Shown: positions 24,098 to 32,593, counted from the first letter of the stretch. The stretch: DNA of 38,343 nucleotides from Peptococcaceae bacterium (GCA_017547685.1 JAFYPD010000054.1:1-38343), one strand, 5' to 3'. Notes: generated by a model not told the origin, from the letters alone. Numbers and translations are program-made.

Positions 24098-25084
24098 TTA
24101 CGGCTGCACAAAACTGCTATCCACCATATCCTCATACGCATACGCCGCATCTAACAGGCCGCGTTCCACCATCCAGCTGTTTATCAGAGCAATATCCGCT
24201 TCGCCCGGAATGCTGTTTGCGGTAAAGGTTGGCGTTGGATAGGTTTCTGCCAGTGTTTCCGGCACGTTGGCGCATTCCAGCGCATATGCCTGATAAGCTT
24301 CCGGATTGCTGTTAATCATCTCAATGGCCTCATTGTAGGCAGCCAGCAGATTTGCAACCGCTTCCCGGTTATTGTCGATGGCATCGGTTGTGACTGCTAC
24401 AACAGACTGGGAAAAGTTTACGCCTAACTGTGTATCATCAATCACCACGTTGGCACCTTCCGCCACTGCATAGGCAGCCAGAGGATCCGGCAGAATTGCC
24501 GCATCAATTTCCTTGCCTTCCAGCAGCGTTGTAGTGCGCAGCATTAAATCCGGCATATTCACAGTACTGATTGCCGCTTTGTCCAGTCCCAATGTGGTTT
24601 CATACTGTTCTACCAGATAATCCATCATGGTATTGTTGGAAATCGCCAGTGTTTTTCCCTCCAGCTGTTCCGGCGCAGTGATACCGCTGTCCGGCGCAGA
24701 TACAATCAGAAACCGGCCTTCCTCCGGCACAGCGCCCAGCGCCATGGCAACAATGCGCACATCAGAACCGCCTTTCAGCGACAGCGCTGTCACCACCGGG
24801 TCGGTCATCAGTACATCCAGTTCGCCGCCCTGCAGCGCAGTGGACTGATCACGGGCATTGCTGAAATTCTGCAGTTCCACACTTACATGATGTTTTTCAA
24901 ATAACCCTTCTTTTTCCGCCACATAGAACGGGAAGCTGTCATCAATACGCAGCAGACCAATTTTTAACGGTTCCCCCTGCTCACCATTCTGTTCATTACC
25001 GGCAGCACTACCGCCGCAGCCGGTTAACAGCACCATGCCAACCAGCGCAGATGCCATAATTTTTTTCCATTTGTGTTTCACCAT
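24098..25084 (-). CDS. ABC transporter substrate-binding lipoprotein (SsuA/THI5/NMT1-like)
   Basis: This extracytoplasmic lipoprotein of 328 residues has lipobox VLLTGC with Cys at 23. The fold family (NMT1/THI5, SsuA, TauA) is indicated by KIGLLRIDDSFPFYVAEKEGLFEKHHVSVEL, the loop ALQGGELDVLMTDP, and LEGKTLAISNNTMMDYLVEQY. Ligands in the family include alkanesulfonates, taurine, nitrate and pyrimidine precursors of thiamine; I cannot choose between them. The ATG at 25084 has AGGAGTATGAATAT. It is the first gene of the importer, and the two repeats behind it should lower read-through or stabilise its message. Confidence 0.92.
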   Translation of the reverse strand: MVKHKWKKIMASALVGMVLLTGCGGSAAGNEQNGEQGEPLKIGLLRIDDSFPFYVAEKEGLFEKHHVSVELQNFSNARDQSTALQGGELDVLMTDPVVTALSLKGGSDVRIVAMALGAVPEEGRFLIVSAPDSGITAPEQLEGKTLAISNNTMMDYLVEQYETTLGLDKAAISTVNMPDLMLRTTTLLEGKEIDAAILPDPLAAYAVAEGANVVIDDTQLGVNFSQSVVAVTTDAIDNNREAVANLLAAYNEAIEMINSNPEAYQAYALECANVPETLAETYPTPTFTANSIPGEADIALINSWMVERGLLDAAYAYEDMVDSSFVQP

Positions 25085-25166
25085 ATATTCATACTCCTTT
25101 TTCTATTCATAAACAACAAAATATCCATAACCTGTTTTTCTGCTAGCGTCGTCGAGGACGTAGAGA

Positions 25167-25265
25167 TTTTTTCATCTGACAAGGCAGCTTTCAAATTTGT
25201 GAAGTGCCGCGTACTGAACGTACGCAAGCAAGCAAATTTGAAAACAACGCAGTCAGGTGGAAAAA
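25167..25265. repeat. Three-tier palindromic element (family D)
   Basis: Three nested inverted pairs are visible: TTTTTTCAtCTGAC (25167-25180) with GTCAGgTGgAAAAA (25252-25265); TTTCAAATTTG (25189-25199) with CAAATTTGAAA (25233-25243); and GCGTAC (25209-25214) with GTACGC (25220-25225). It lies between the nif3 stop codon and the next gene's start. A T-run follows neither strand's 3' arm in the right place, so it is not a simple terminator. Confidence 0.75.
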
Positions 25266-25275
25266 GATCAAGTCC

Positions 25276-26385
25276 TTACCGGCTCCAGTGTTTCAGATAA
25301 TCCTGCTCCGCTTCATCAAAAATAAGTACTTCCAGCCCCTGCTTGCGCGCAAACCCGGCCAGCGCATCCACAATCAACCGTTCTGTGGCCAGATGACCGG
25401 CATCCACCACGCACAAATCCAGCTCATTTGCTGCCTGTGCATCGTGATAGCGCATATCACCGGTGACATACACATCGGCACCGGCTTTTTTTGCCGCACT
25501 CAGATAAGATAATCCACTGCCGCCGCAGAGAGCCACAGTTTTAATCTGACGGGTTAAATCGCCCTGGTAGGTCAGGTGGTTACAGGACAGCTGCAAACCT
25601 GTGAAATCTAAAAAATCAGCAAGTGACATTGGGTTCTGCAGCTTTCCGATACGACCAATGCCCCGTTCCTCCCCGCCGTTTTCCATACGGAACACATCAT
25701 AGGCCACTTCCTCGTACGGATGAACTGCTTCCATAGCTTTGATGACTGCCGATAATGCAGCCTGCGGCACTACGGTTTCCAGCCGGTATTCCTCCGCATA
25801 TTCCATGCGGCCTTCCTCACCCAGAAACGGATTGGTGCCATCCCCCGGCAGAAATGTACCGGTACCTTTTGCCTGGAAGGTACATCCACTGTAATTGCCG
25901 ATACATCCGGCGCCTGCTTTGCACATAGCCTCCCGCACTGTTTCCTCATATCCAGCCGGCACATACACTACCACTTTGTAACAGGTATCATGTGTGAGAT
26001 CCGCCAGCGGTTTTACCTCTTCCAGCTGCAATGCTGCTGCCAGCACATCGTTCACACCGCCTCTGGCAATATCCAGATTGGTATGGGCACAGTACAGATT
26101 CACATCATTGCGGATTAGTTTCAGCAGCGAACGGCCGGTAGCCGTATCGCTGTTAATCTGCTTCATAGAGCGGAAAATCAGCGGATGGTGGGTCAGCAGC
26201 ATATCCACCCCGGCTTCCACTGCCGCGTTGACTGCCGCTTCACCCGGCGATAAGGCAACCATAATTCTGCTGATTTCCTTATTACGGTCACCGGCATGCA
26301 GGCCCGCATTGTCCCAGTCCTCTGCATAATAGAGCGGCGCCCACTGTTCCAGTAATGTTAAGAAAGACTGACACCTAATCGACAT
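25276..26385 (-). CDS. Nif3-like dinuclear metal protein (YqfO type)
   Basis: This protein has 369 residues. The two conserved halves of the Nif3/DUF34 fold carry metal-ligand motifs LLTHHPLIFRSMKQI and, near the end, DMRYHDAQAAN and DAGHLATE. Between them is the PII/CutA-like insertion of YqfO proteins (CYKVVVYVPAGYEETVREAM, VHPYEEVAYDVFRME). The biochemical role is unsettled (a metal-dependent hydrolase or GTP-cyclohydrolase-like activity has been proposed). I start it at the ATG at 26385, behind GGGGTGATCAA. It overlaps the end of trmK by 28 bases, as in many Bacillota. Confidence 0.93.
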   Translation of the reverse strand: MSIRCQSFLTLLEQWAPLYYAEDWDNAGLHAGDRNKEISRIMVALSPGEAAVNAAVEAGVDMLLTHHPLIFRSMKQINSDTATGRSLLKLIRNDVNLYCAHTNLDIARGGVNDVLAAALQLEEVKPLADLTHDTCYKVVVYVPAGYEETVREAMCKAGAGCIGNYSGCTFQAKGTGTFLPGDGTNPFLGEEGRMEYAEEYRLETVVPQAALSAVIKAMEAVHPYEEVAYDVFRMENGGEERGIGRIGKLQNPMSLADFLDFTGLQLSCNHLTYQGDLTRQIKTVALCGGSGLSYLSAAKKAGADVYVTGDMRYHDAQAANELDLCVVDAGHLATERLIVDALAGFARKQGLEVLIFDEAEQDYLKHWSR

Positions 26386-27071
26386 TTGATCACCCCATTG
26401 ATATCTTCCCACTTGCGCTGCAGCATCTTTTCCTTGTGACGGCTCTCCTCGCTGTCGCTCTGTGCCAGCTGCGCCAGTACCTTTTGTGTTTTATCCCATT
26501 CTTCGCTGATATATAAGCCAAGCAGCGGATGCTGATTTGCCAGCAGTTCCGGCCCTAAAAACAGTTCCACCGGCGTCATGGAGTTCAGGCTTCTGCCCGG
26601 CTCCATGGCAATAATCACGGAGAAACGGTCATTTTCGCGAATCAGCTCTTCCTGCACAATATGCCAGCGGTTTTTCTCCGCCCAGATACGCACCGCCTCC
26701 ATGCCAACGTTGGGCTGTAAAATAATCCGCTGCAGTCTGTCCACCACATCTGATGCAGCATCCAGAATCTCCAGCATCAATGCGCCGCCCATCCCGGCGA
26801 TCGTCACCACATCTATCTCGCCGGGCTCGATAACGCTTAATCCGTTTCCAAGCCGTGTGCTGACAATATCGGCCACGTTATAATCCGTCACATTCTTCTG
26901 TGCCAGCGCCAGAGGCTGCGCATTAATATCACAGGCAATCACCTTTTCCGCCTGCCTGTTCTGTGCCAGATAACAGGGCAGAAAGCCGTGGTCGGTGCCG
27001 ACGTCAGCTACGCTGGAACCCTGCGGCACCATATCGGCAATGGCCTGCAGACGCTGTGATAATTTAATCAT
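26358..27071 (-). CDS. trmK: tRNA (adenine22-N1)-methyltransferase TrmK
   Basis: TrmK methylates A22 of tRNA with S-adenosylmethionine. It has 237 residues, with KLSQRLQAIADMV at the N-terminus, SAM motif I VADVGTDHGFLPCYL, and then VIACDINAQPLALAQKN and DVVTIAGMGGALM. The C-terminal half is a helical tail (LAQSDSEESRHKEKMLQRKWED). I start it at the ATG at 27071, where GGAGG lies nine bases upstream; this overlaps the XRE stop codon. It forms an operon with the XRE gene upstream and nif3 downstream. Confidence 0.93.
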   Translation of the reverse strand: MIKLSQRLQAIADMVPQGSSVADVGTDHGFLPCYLAQNRQAEKVIACDINAQPLALAQKNVTDYNVADIVSTRLGNGLSVIEPGEIDVVTIAGMGGALMLEILDAASDVVDRLQRIILQPNVGMEAVRIWAEKNRWHIVQEELIRENDRFSVIIAMEPGRSLNSMTPVELFLGPELLANQHPLLGLYISEEWDKTQKVLAQLAQSDSEESRHKEKMLQRKWEDINGVIKCRLGVSLS

Positions 27072-27282
27072 TCCCCTCATCCTCCTCATAGACCAGCAAA
27101 TCGGCAGGCTGACAGTCCAGCGCCTTACAGATTTCCTCCAGTGTGGAAAACCGGATTGCTTTGGCCTTATTATTTTTCAAAATGGACAGATTGGCCGGTG
27201 TAATCCCAATCCGTTCCGCTAATTCACCAGATGACATTTTTCGTTTTGCCATCATAACATCCAGATTCACCACAATTGGCAC
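27064..27282 (-). CDS. Small XRE-family regulator (YozG-like)
   Basis: This helix-turn-helix protein of about 72 residues reads LDVMMAKRKMSSGELAERIGITPANLSILKNNKAKAIRFSTLEEICKALDCQPADLL. That is characteristic of the small regulators found beside DUF2975 membrane proteins. I start it at the GTG at 27282 because AGGAG lies six bases upstream. An ATG at 27303 would add seven residues but lies before that ribosome site. It probably controls the DUF2975 operon. Confidence 0.88.
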   Translation of the reverse strand: MPIVVNLDVMMAKRKMSSGELAERIGITPANLSILKNNKAKAIRFSTLEEICKALDCQPADLLVYEEDEGND

Positions 27283-27343
27283 ACACACCGCTCCTTTCTG
27301 CATTTTAGATGCTTTTGCTTTGTTTCGAATGATATAATTTGTT

Positions 27344-27754
27344 TCAAATCGTAAAATCGTTTTCCTCTTTGATGCGAATGGCTTCTGTCAGCATATTTTT
27401 AATGACACGGGCAAACAGCCCCAGAAAACCGATGACACCTGCTGCAAAAATCAGCACAGGCCGCAGACATGCACCTGCCAGCAGAAACACAGCCGCGAAA
27501 AAGCAGGCCCAGGAGGTCAGCCGCAGAGCAGATGTGTTTTCTGCTGCAAATATAATCCCGTTCTGGATATTATGCAGCATTTTATGCAGTCCATACAACG
27601 CCAGAAGTATCGGAATAAACAGCAGATAAAACATTGCCAGTACCGCAGATTTCCAGCCTGCAAAAGGCAATATCAGCGCAATCATCAGCCACACTGCCAG
27701 TGCAATGCGAATCCACCAGGCCGTCAGCAACAAGGATTTGGAATGATTCCACAT
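27344..27754 (-). CDS. DUF2975-type membrane protein
   Basis: The protein has 136 residues and four hydrophobic segments (near 11-32, 37-58, 83-100 and 103-120), followed by a charged tail RVIKNMLTEAIRIKEENDFTI. Size, topology and the adjacent YozG-like XRE gene fit the DUF2975 family, whose role is unknown. I start it at the ATG at 27754, behind AGGAGGG. It heads a four-gene operon (DUF2975, XRE, trmK, nif3). Confidence 0.75.
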   Translation of the reverse strand: MWNHSKSLLLTAWWIRIALAVWLMIALILPFAGWKSAVLAMFYLLFIPILLALYGLHKMLHNIQNGIIFAAENTSALRLTSWACFFAAVFLLAGACLRPVLIFAAGVIGFLGLFARVIKNMLTEAIRIKEENDFTI

Positions 27755-27930
27755 AAAAAGCCCTCCTTTCCTCACAGTAAAAAAACAGCAAACGCCACCA
27801 GTTTTTCTCCTTTATTGTAGAAAACAAATTATTGTTTGTCAATTATTTTTTATCGATAAACGATAAATTATGCAAGTTTTATATGATTCTGAATATACTA
27901 CTACTATCATCAAAAAGGAGGATTAAAACT

Positions 27931-28167
27931 ATGAATCAGGAATTAGCCGTTTTTCAGAAAAAACTGGATGCCTGCCTGGATGATTTTTACCAGTTGCTGC
28001 GGGAATATGCCCGTATTCGCAAAATATCCCCCCGCGTGCGGGCCGAGAGCAGCAAAGTGCTGGAACAGTATATGATTCGCATGAACCGTATGATCAAACA
28101 GGTCAGTCAGGAGTATAACGATGACTTGCTGCAAGGCATATCACTGTTAAAAATCAAAATGATGTAA
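27931..28167 (+). CDS. Small basic helical protein of unknown function
   Basis: This 78-residue protein is rich in Lys, Arg, Gln and Met, with no membrane segment. It looks wholly helical (ELAVFQKKLDACLDDFYQLLREYARIRK, RMNRMIKQVSQEY). The ATG at 27931 has a good AAGGAGG. It is divergent from the DUF2975 operon and has no recognised domain. It is followed after 60 bases by a separate predicted promoter. Confidence 0.65.
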   Translation: MNQELAVFQKKLDACLDDFYQLLREYARIRKISPRVRAESSKVLEQYMIRMNRMIKQVSQEYNDDLLQGISLLKIKMM

Positions 28168-28264
28168 TCCTTTCTGAAGTTTTCGGCAGCAATTGTAAAT
28201 ATTTTTCCTTGCAGGAAATTTTGTACGCTTGTAAACAGGGAACAGGATGTGATATACTTAATTT

Positions 28265-28375
28265 GAAGATACAGCTGCTGTACAAATATGGCAGACTGTA
28301 TGCCTTCGAATCATTACCCACTACTTAAAAGAGAACCGCTGCAATGATGCATCATCTGCAGCGGTTCTCTTTTTG
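28265..28375 (+). ncRNA. Candidate small RNA (about 110 nt)
   Basis: TTGTAA (28229-28234) and TATACT (28253-28258), 18 bases apart, form a good promoter. A strong terminator stem with 17 perfect pairs (28327-28343 with 28357-28373) is followed by TTT. No reading frame with a ribosome site lies between. The 5' half has a small hairpin TACAG/CTGTA, and the terminator loop is the palindrome ATGATGCATCAT. No known RNA family is recognised. It could instead be a leaderless decoy or the remnant of a lost gene. Confidence 0.5.
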
Positions 28376-28523
28376 CTCTCTTCACATGGCTCTGTTCCCG
28401 GCAGTTTTTATCCACCACCAGTTTCAATTATCAATTTCATAATTAAAATTTATGTTGCAGCACACACACTTTTCAACACTTTAACAAAAATTTATTATTC
28501 ACTTATAATATCTATATTTTTTC

Positions 28524-28553
28524 TTTACAAGTTTTAATGAATAATGATATACT
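28524..28553 (+). promoter_or_regulatory. Distal promoter of APC permease gene 1
   Basis: TTTACA and TATACT are separated by 18 bases. If used, it gives a leader of almost 400 bases before the start at 28950. The leader has no gene in it. Confidence 0.45.
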
Positions 28554-28596
28554 CTCATTAATAAATTATTTGTATAAATTATTCTTTTACAACATT

Positions 28597-28760
28597 AAAA
28601 CGTTACATATCAGCAGAACCTGCTGTCGCAAATAAAACACAGCATTCTATAAATAGCTTTATAAAAGCATTTTACATATCATCATCGTCTGTTGTCTTAA
28701 CAAAACCATACCGGGTTTCTTCCTTAATATATATACAAAAACGTTATATACGAAAACGTT
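28597..28760 (+). promoter_or_regulatory. Three AAAACGTT operator-like boxes
   Basis: AAAACGTT occurs at 28597, 28738 and 28753. The last reads CGAAAACGTTTTA and is nearly palindromic about the central CG, as in LacI/CcpA-type (cre) operators. The boxes lie between the distal promoter and the first APC permease gene. The rest of 28375-28949 is AT-rich without a recognisable gene. Confidence 0.4.
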
Positions 28761-28949
28761 TTAATGTATTTGCATTCATTCTTTGTTAATTGTTTTTATT
28801 TTACCCAGCTTACACTCTATGTCAAAAAAGGAGTCACGTAAAGGGATTTTGACGTATGCGCAGTAAAATAAAATGCATTTATAACTTTTCGTCTTATGAT
28901 TAAGACGATTCATTCTCATCAATAATTCTAAAATTGGAGGCGAATTATT

Positions 28950-30470
28950 ATGGCTGAACAACGTACTGAACTTAACAAAACTTTAAACCCTGCAAATATC
29001 TGGGCGGTAGCTCTGGGTTCTATTATCGGCTGGGGTTGCTTTATCCAGTCCCCGAACTGGATGGTAAAAGCCGGCGGTCCTCTGCCGCTGGTTGTTGGTT
29101 TTATTCTGGGCGGTCTGTTAATGATCGTGGTTGGTATGAGTTATGCGTACATGATTGCGAAATTCCCTGTTTCCGGCGGTGAATTTGCTTATGCATTCGT
29201 TGGTTTCGGTCCTATCGCATCGTTCGTCTGCGGCTGGATGCTGTTAATCGGCTATGTTGGTATCGTAGTTTTAAACGCGACTGCTGTACCTGTATTATTC
29301 TCCGTAGTGGCTCCTGGTTTACTGCAGGTTGGTCACCTGTGGACGATCGCAGGCTGGCCGGTTTATCTTGGTGAAGCACTGGTTTCCATTGTTATCGCAT
29401 GGATTTTCGGTATCATCGCTATCCGCGGTGCGAAATCTGCCGGTAACACCCAGCTGTTTATGTGTATCTTACTGTGCGCGGCAGTAGTGTTAATTCTGGC
29501 TGGTACTGTTATCACTGGTAACTTCCAGATGCCGAACCTGCAGCCGGCTTCCGGTCAGTATAATGTATCCTTCGTAAAAGGTGTTATTCTGATCATCGCG
29601 ATGGCTCCATTCCTGTATGTAGGGTTTGACTGTATCCCGCAGGCTGCGGAAGAATTCAACTTCCCGGCTAACAAAACCTTACTGCTGATTGTTTCCGCTA
29701 TCGGCGTTGGCGCATTCATCTACGCTTCTATCGCAGTCGTTACTGCTGCTGTTATGCCTTGGATGGAAATGGTTGACCTGAAAAACGCTGCTGGCAATCC
29801 AGAATCCTGGAGAACCGGCGCTATGATTAAACAGGCTCTGGGTACCGGTGGTACCATCTTCGTAGTAGTTGCAGTATTAGCCGGTATGTTTACCGGTATC
29901 GGCGGTTTCTACATGAGTTCTTCCCGTCTGATGTTCGGTATGGCTCGTGCCAGAATGCTGCCAAAAATGTTTGCTGAAATTCACCCTGTTTACGGAACAC
30001 CTACGAAAGGTATCATTTTCGTAATGATTATCGCTACCTTCGTTCCATTCATCGGCCGTGAAGTACTGAACTGGTTCGTAGATATGGCTGCTGTTGGTAC
30101 TGGTGTTGGTTACTTCTTCACCTGTGCCGGTGCTTATATGGTATTAACCAAAGGTCTGGCGCCAAAATCCTCTGACGATATCTCTCCAGTTGTTGCATTA
30201 GCTGGTGCAGCTATCTCTCTGGGTATTATCGCACTGATGGTTGTTCCTGGTATGCCGGCATTTTTAAGTATTTACTGCTGGGGCGCTCTGGCTGCCTGGG
30301 TTGCAATGGGTGTTATCTTCTACTTCACATCTATGGGCCGTTTCAAAGCAACATCGGCTGGTATGGTTAATTACCTGATTACAGGTGACAAATCTAAATT
30401 AACGCCAGCTGAAATGGAAGCAGTTGAAGACTGCACACCTGTAACAGACTGTGAAGTTGACCTGAACTAG
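28950..30470 (+). CDS. APC-family amino acid permease (tandem copy 1)
   Basis: This 506-residue membrane transporter of the amino acid/polyamine/organocation superfamily has 12 or more hydrophobic segments. The helix-1 motif ALGSIIGWGCFIQSPNWMVKAGG has the broken-helix GSIIGWG that binds substrate in this family. The mid-protein region YVGFDCIPQAAEEFNFP and SSRLMFGMARARMLPKMFAEIHPVYGTP also fit. The ATG at 28950 has TTGGAGGCGAATTATT, the same leader box as copy 2. Strong bias to GGT, CTG and AAA codons suggests high expression. The substrate is unknown. Confidence 0.95.
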   Translation: MAEQRTELNKTLNPANIWAVALGSIIGWGCFIQSPNWMVKAGGPLPLVVGFILGGLLMIVVGMSYAYMIAKFPVSGGEFAYAFVGFGPIASFVCGWMLLIGYVGIVVLNATAVPVLFSVVAPGLLQVGHLWTIAGWPVYLGEALVSIVIAWIFGIIAIRGAKSAGNTQLFMCILLCAAVVLILAGTVITGNFQMPNLQPASGQYNVSFVKGVILIIAMAPFLYVGFDCIPQAAEEFNFPANKTLLLIVSAIGVGAFIYASIAVVTAAVMPWMEMVDLKNAAGNPESWRTGAMIKQALGTGGTIFVVVAVLAGMFTGIGGFYMSSSRLMFGMARARMLPKMFAEIHPVYGTPTKGIIFVMIIATFVPFIGREVLNWFVDMAAVGTGVGYFFTCAGAYMVLTKGLAPKSSDDISPVVALAGAAISLGIIALMVVPGMPAFLSIYCWGALAAWVAMGVIFYFTSMGRFKATSAGMVNYLITGDKSKLTPAEMEAVEDCTPVTDCEVDLN

Positions 30471-30640
30471 GCTTTCTTGTTTCCTGTTTCAAAGAAACTA
30501 AAATAGAAGGATGGTGTCCTTTTTGATCCCTTTCCCATCCTTCAGATTTGAAAACAAAATATGATTGTTGATCTTCATAACCTTCTGGTTATTGAGATAC
30601 TCCAGGCAAAAAGGTTGGGACAAAAGCCTCAGAAATAAAT

Positions 30641-30687
30641 AAAAAAGTGTACTGATTTGGCATAAAGCAAAGTCAGTACACTTTTTT
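30641..30687 (+). terminator. Terminator between the two APC permease genes
   Basis: AAAAAAGTGTACTGA and TCAGTACACTTTTTTT form a near-perfect stem with a T-run. A weaker stem GAAGGATGG/CCATCCTTC (30506-30543) lies closer to the stop codon. Confidence 0.88.
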
Positions 30688-30953
30688 TATATATGTGTAG
30701 TTAACAATTTGCCCATTTCACCGTAAATTTCCGTATATTTACCGTCATAAGCACCAGCCCCGTCTCATTGAAAACTTTCTCTTTCCCTCGCACAGAAAAT
30801 CGTACGAAACCTAGGCCTTTTTTCATTTTCCCCCGCGTTTTTAGTCAAACTATTTCATCCAGCCGCATACACTATCAGGAATAAACATCCATCAACAGGT
30901 TTGTTTATTCCTGCAGCATTACACAGCAATCCTGTCAGGAAAGGAGCATCTTT

Positions 30954-31037
30954 ATGTTGTGTTTCAGACGTATGTGTATGCAAATCGGTTTTTATTTTGT
31001 TTATTTTCTTTACTTGGAGGCGAATAATTATGGCTGA
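30954..31037 (+). CDS. Possible 27-residue leader peptide ahead of APC permease 2
   Basis: An ATG at 30954 follows a good AGGAAAGGAG and opens a frame of 27 codons. It is rich in aromatic and sulphur residues (MLCFRRMCM, then FYFVYFLY). It reads through the permease ribosome site and ends at TGA 31035-31037, eight bases inside the permease gene. This is the layout of a leader peptide coupled to the next gene. No such frame precedes copy 1. It may be chance. Confidence 0.35.
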   Translation: MLCFRRMCMQIGFYFVYFLYLEANNYG

Positions 31038-32532
31038 ACAACGTGTGGAACTTCAAAAAACACTGAATCCTGCGAATATCTGGGCGGTTGCTCTGGGTTC
31101 GATTATTGGCTGGGGTGCTTTTATCCAGTCTCCGAACTGGATGGTAAAAGCCGGCGGTCCTCTTCCGCTGGTGGCAGGGTTCCTCATTGGCGGCGCACTG
31201 ATGCTGGTAGTCGGCATGAGTTATGCCTATATGATTGCAAAATATCCTGTTTCCGGCGGTGAATTCGCTTACGCGTTCGTCGGTTTCGGGCCTACTGCTT
31301 CCTTTGTTTGCGGCTGGATGCTCTCTATCGGCTATCTGGGTATCGTTGCACTGAACGCAACTGCTGTACCTGTTTTATTCAGTATTGTAGCACCGGGTTT
31401 GTTACAATTCGGCCATTTGTGGACCATTGCCGGCTGGCCGGTATATGTTGGTGAAATCGCCGTATCACTGATTCTGCTGTGGGTGATGGGCGTTATCAAT
31501 ATTCGCGGTGTGAAAGCGGCCGGCAACGCGCAGCTGTTTATGTGCATTCTGCTGTGCGCCGCAGTCCTGTTAATTGTGTTCGGCACTATGATTACAGGCA
31601 ATTTCCATCTGTCTAACCTGCAGCCTGCTTCCAGCCAGTATGATGTCGGTTTTGTAAAAGGTGTGATTCTGATTATTGCACTGGCACCATTCCTGTACGT
31701 AGGTTTCGACTGCATCCCGCAGGCTGCAGAGGAATTCAATTTTCCGCCAAACCAGACCTTTTTCCTGATTTTCAGTGCCATCGGTGTTGGCGCTTTCATC
31801 TATGCTTCGCTGGCTGTTGTGACTGCTGCCGTTATCCCGTGGATGGAAATGGTTGATCTGAAGAATGCCGTTGGTAATCCGGAAAGCTGGAGAACCGGCG
31901 CTATGATTAAACAGGCGCTTGGCATGGCGGGTACCGTGTTCGTGGTTATTGCGGTACTGTGCGGTATGTTCACCGGGATTAACGGGTTCTACATGTCCTC
32001 CAGCCGTCTGCTGTTCGGTATGGCCCGCGCCAGAATGCTGCCAGCTTTTTTTGCTTATATTCATCCGGTATATAAAACACCTTCCAAAGGCATCCTGTTT
32101 GTGATGGCTGTCTGCTCTATCACGCCGTTTTTTGGCCGCGAAGTATTGAACTGGGTTGTTGACATGGCTGCTGTGGGTACTGGTGTTGGTTATTTTTTCA
32201 CCTGCGCCGGCGCTTACATGGTGCTGACAAAAGGGCTAAAGCCAAAATCTGACGACGACATTTCACCATATGTGGCGGCTGCCGGTGCCATCATCTCGTT
32301 GACTATCATCGCACTGATGGTTGTTCCAGCCATGCCGGCCTTTTTAAGCGTACCTTGCTGGTGTGCACTGTTCGTCTGGATTGGGCTTGGCGTTATATTC
32401 TACTTCACTGCGCTGGGCAGCTATCGTGCCACATCAACATCCATGATTCATTACCTGATTACCGGTGATAAATCGCAGCTGACCAAAGCAGAACTGGAGA
32501 GCGTAGAAAACGCTCCGGCGATTGCCGAATAA
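31030..32532 (+). CDS. APC-family amino acid permease (tandem copy 2)
   Basis: This 500-residue paralogue of copy 1 is nearly identical in long stretches (NPANIWAVALGSIIGWG, SPNWMVKAGGPLPLV and YVGFDCIPQAAEEFNFP) and shares the leader box TTGGAGGCGAATAATT. The main differences are in helix-lining residues (GWGAF for GWGCF, for example) and in the C-terminal tail, which is shorter and acidic. I chose the ATG at 31030; a longer frame from 30901 needs a TTG start and has no homology. It has its own terminator at 32594-32631 and is separated from copy 1 by a terminator, so the two can be controlled separately. Confidence 0.95.
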   Translation: MAEQRVELQKTLNPANIWAVALGSIIGWGAFIQSPNWMVKAGGPLPLVAGFLIGGALMLVVGMSYAYMIAKYPVSGGEFAYAFVGFGPTASFVCGWMLSIGYLGIVALNATAVPVLFSIVAPGLLQFGHLWTIAGWPVYVGEIAVSLILLWVMGVINIRGVKAAGNAQLFMCILLCAAVLLIVFGTMITGNFHLSNLQPASSQYDVGFVKGVILIIALAPFLYVGFDCIPQAAEEFNFPPNQTFFLIFSAIGVGAFIYASLAVVTAAVIPWMEMVDLKNAVGNPESWRTGAMIKQALGMAGTVFVVIAVLCGMFTGINGFYMSSSRLLFGMARARMLPAFFAYIHPVYKTPSKGILFVMAVCSITPFFGREVLNWVVDMAAVGTGVGYFFTCAGAYMVLTKGLKPKSDDDISPYVAAAGAIISLTIIALMVVPAMPAFLSVPCWCALFVWIGLGVIFYFTALGSYRATSTSMIHYLITGDKSQLTKAELESVENAPAIAE

Positions 32533-32593
32533 AACCGAATAAAACCGAATCAATCAGATACAAAACCACTTTCCATGATGCACCATTTGTGAT

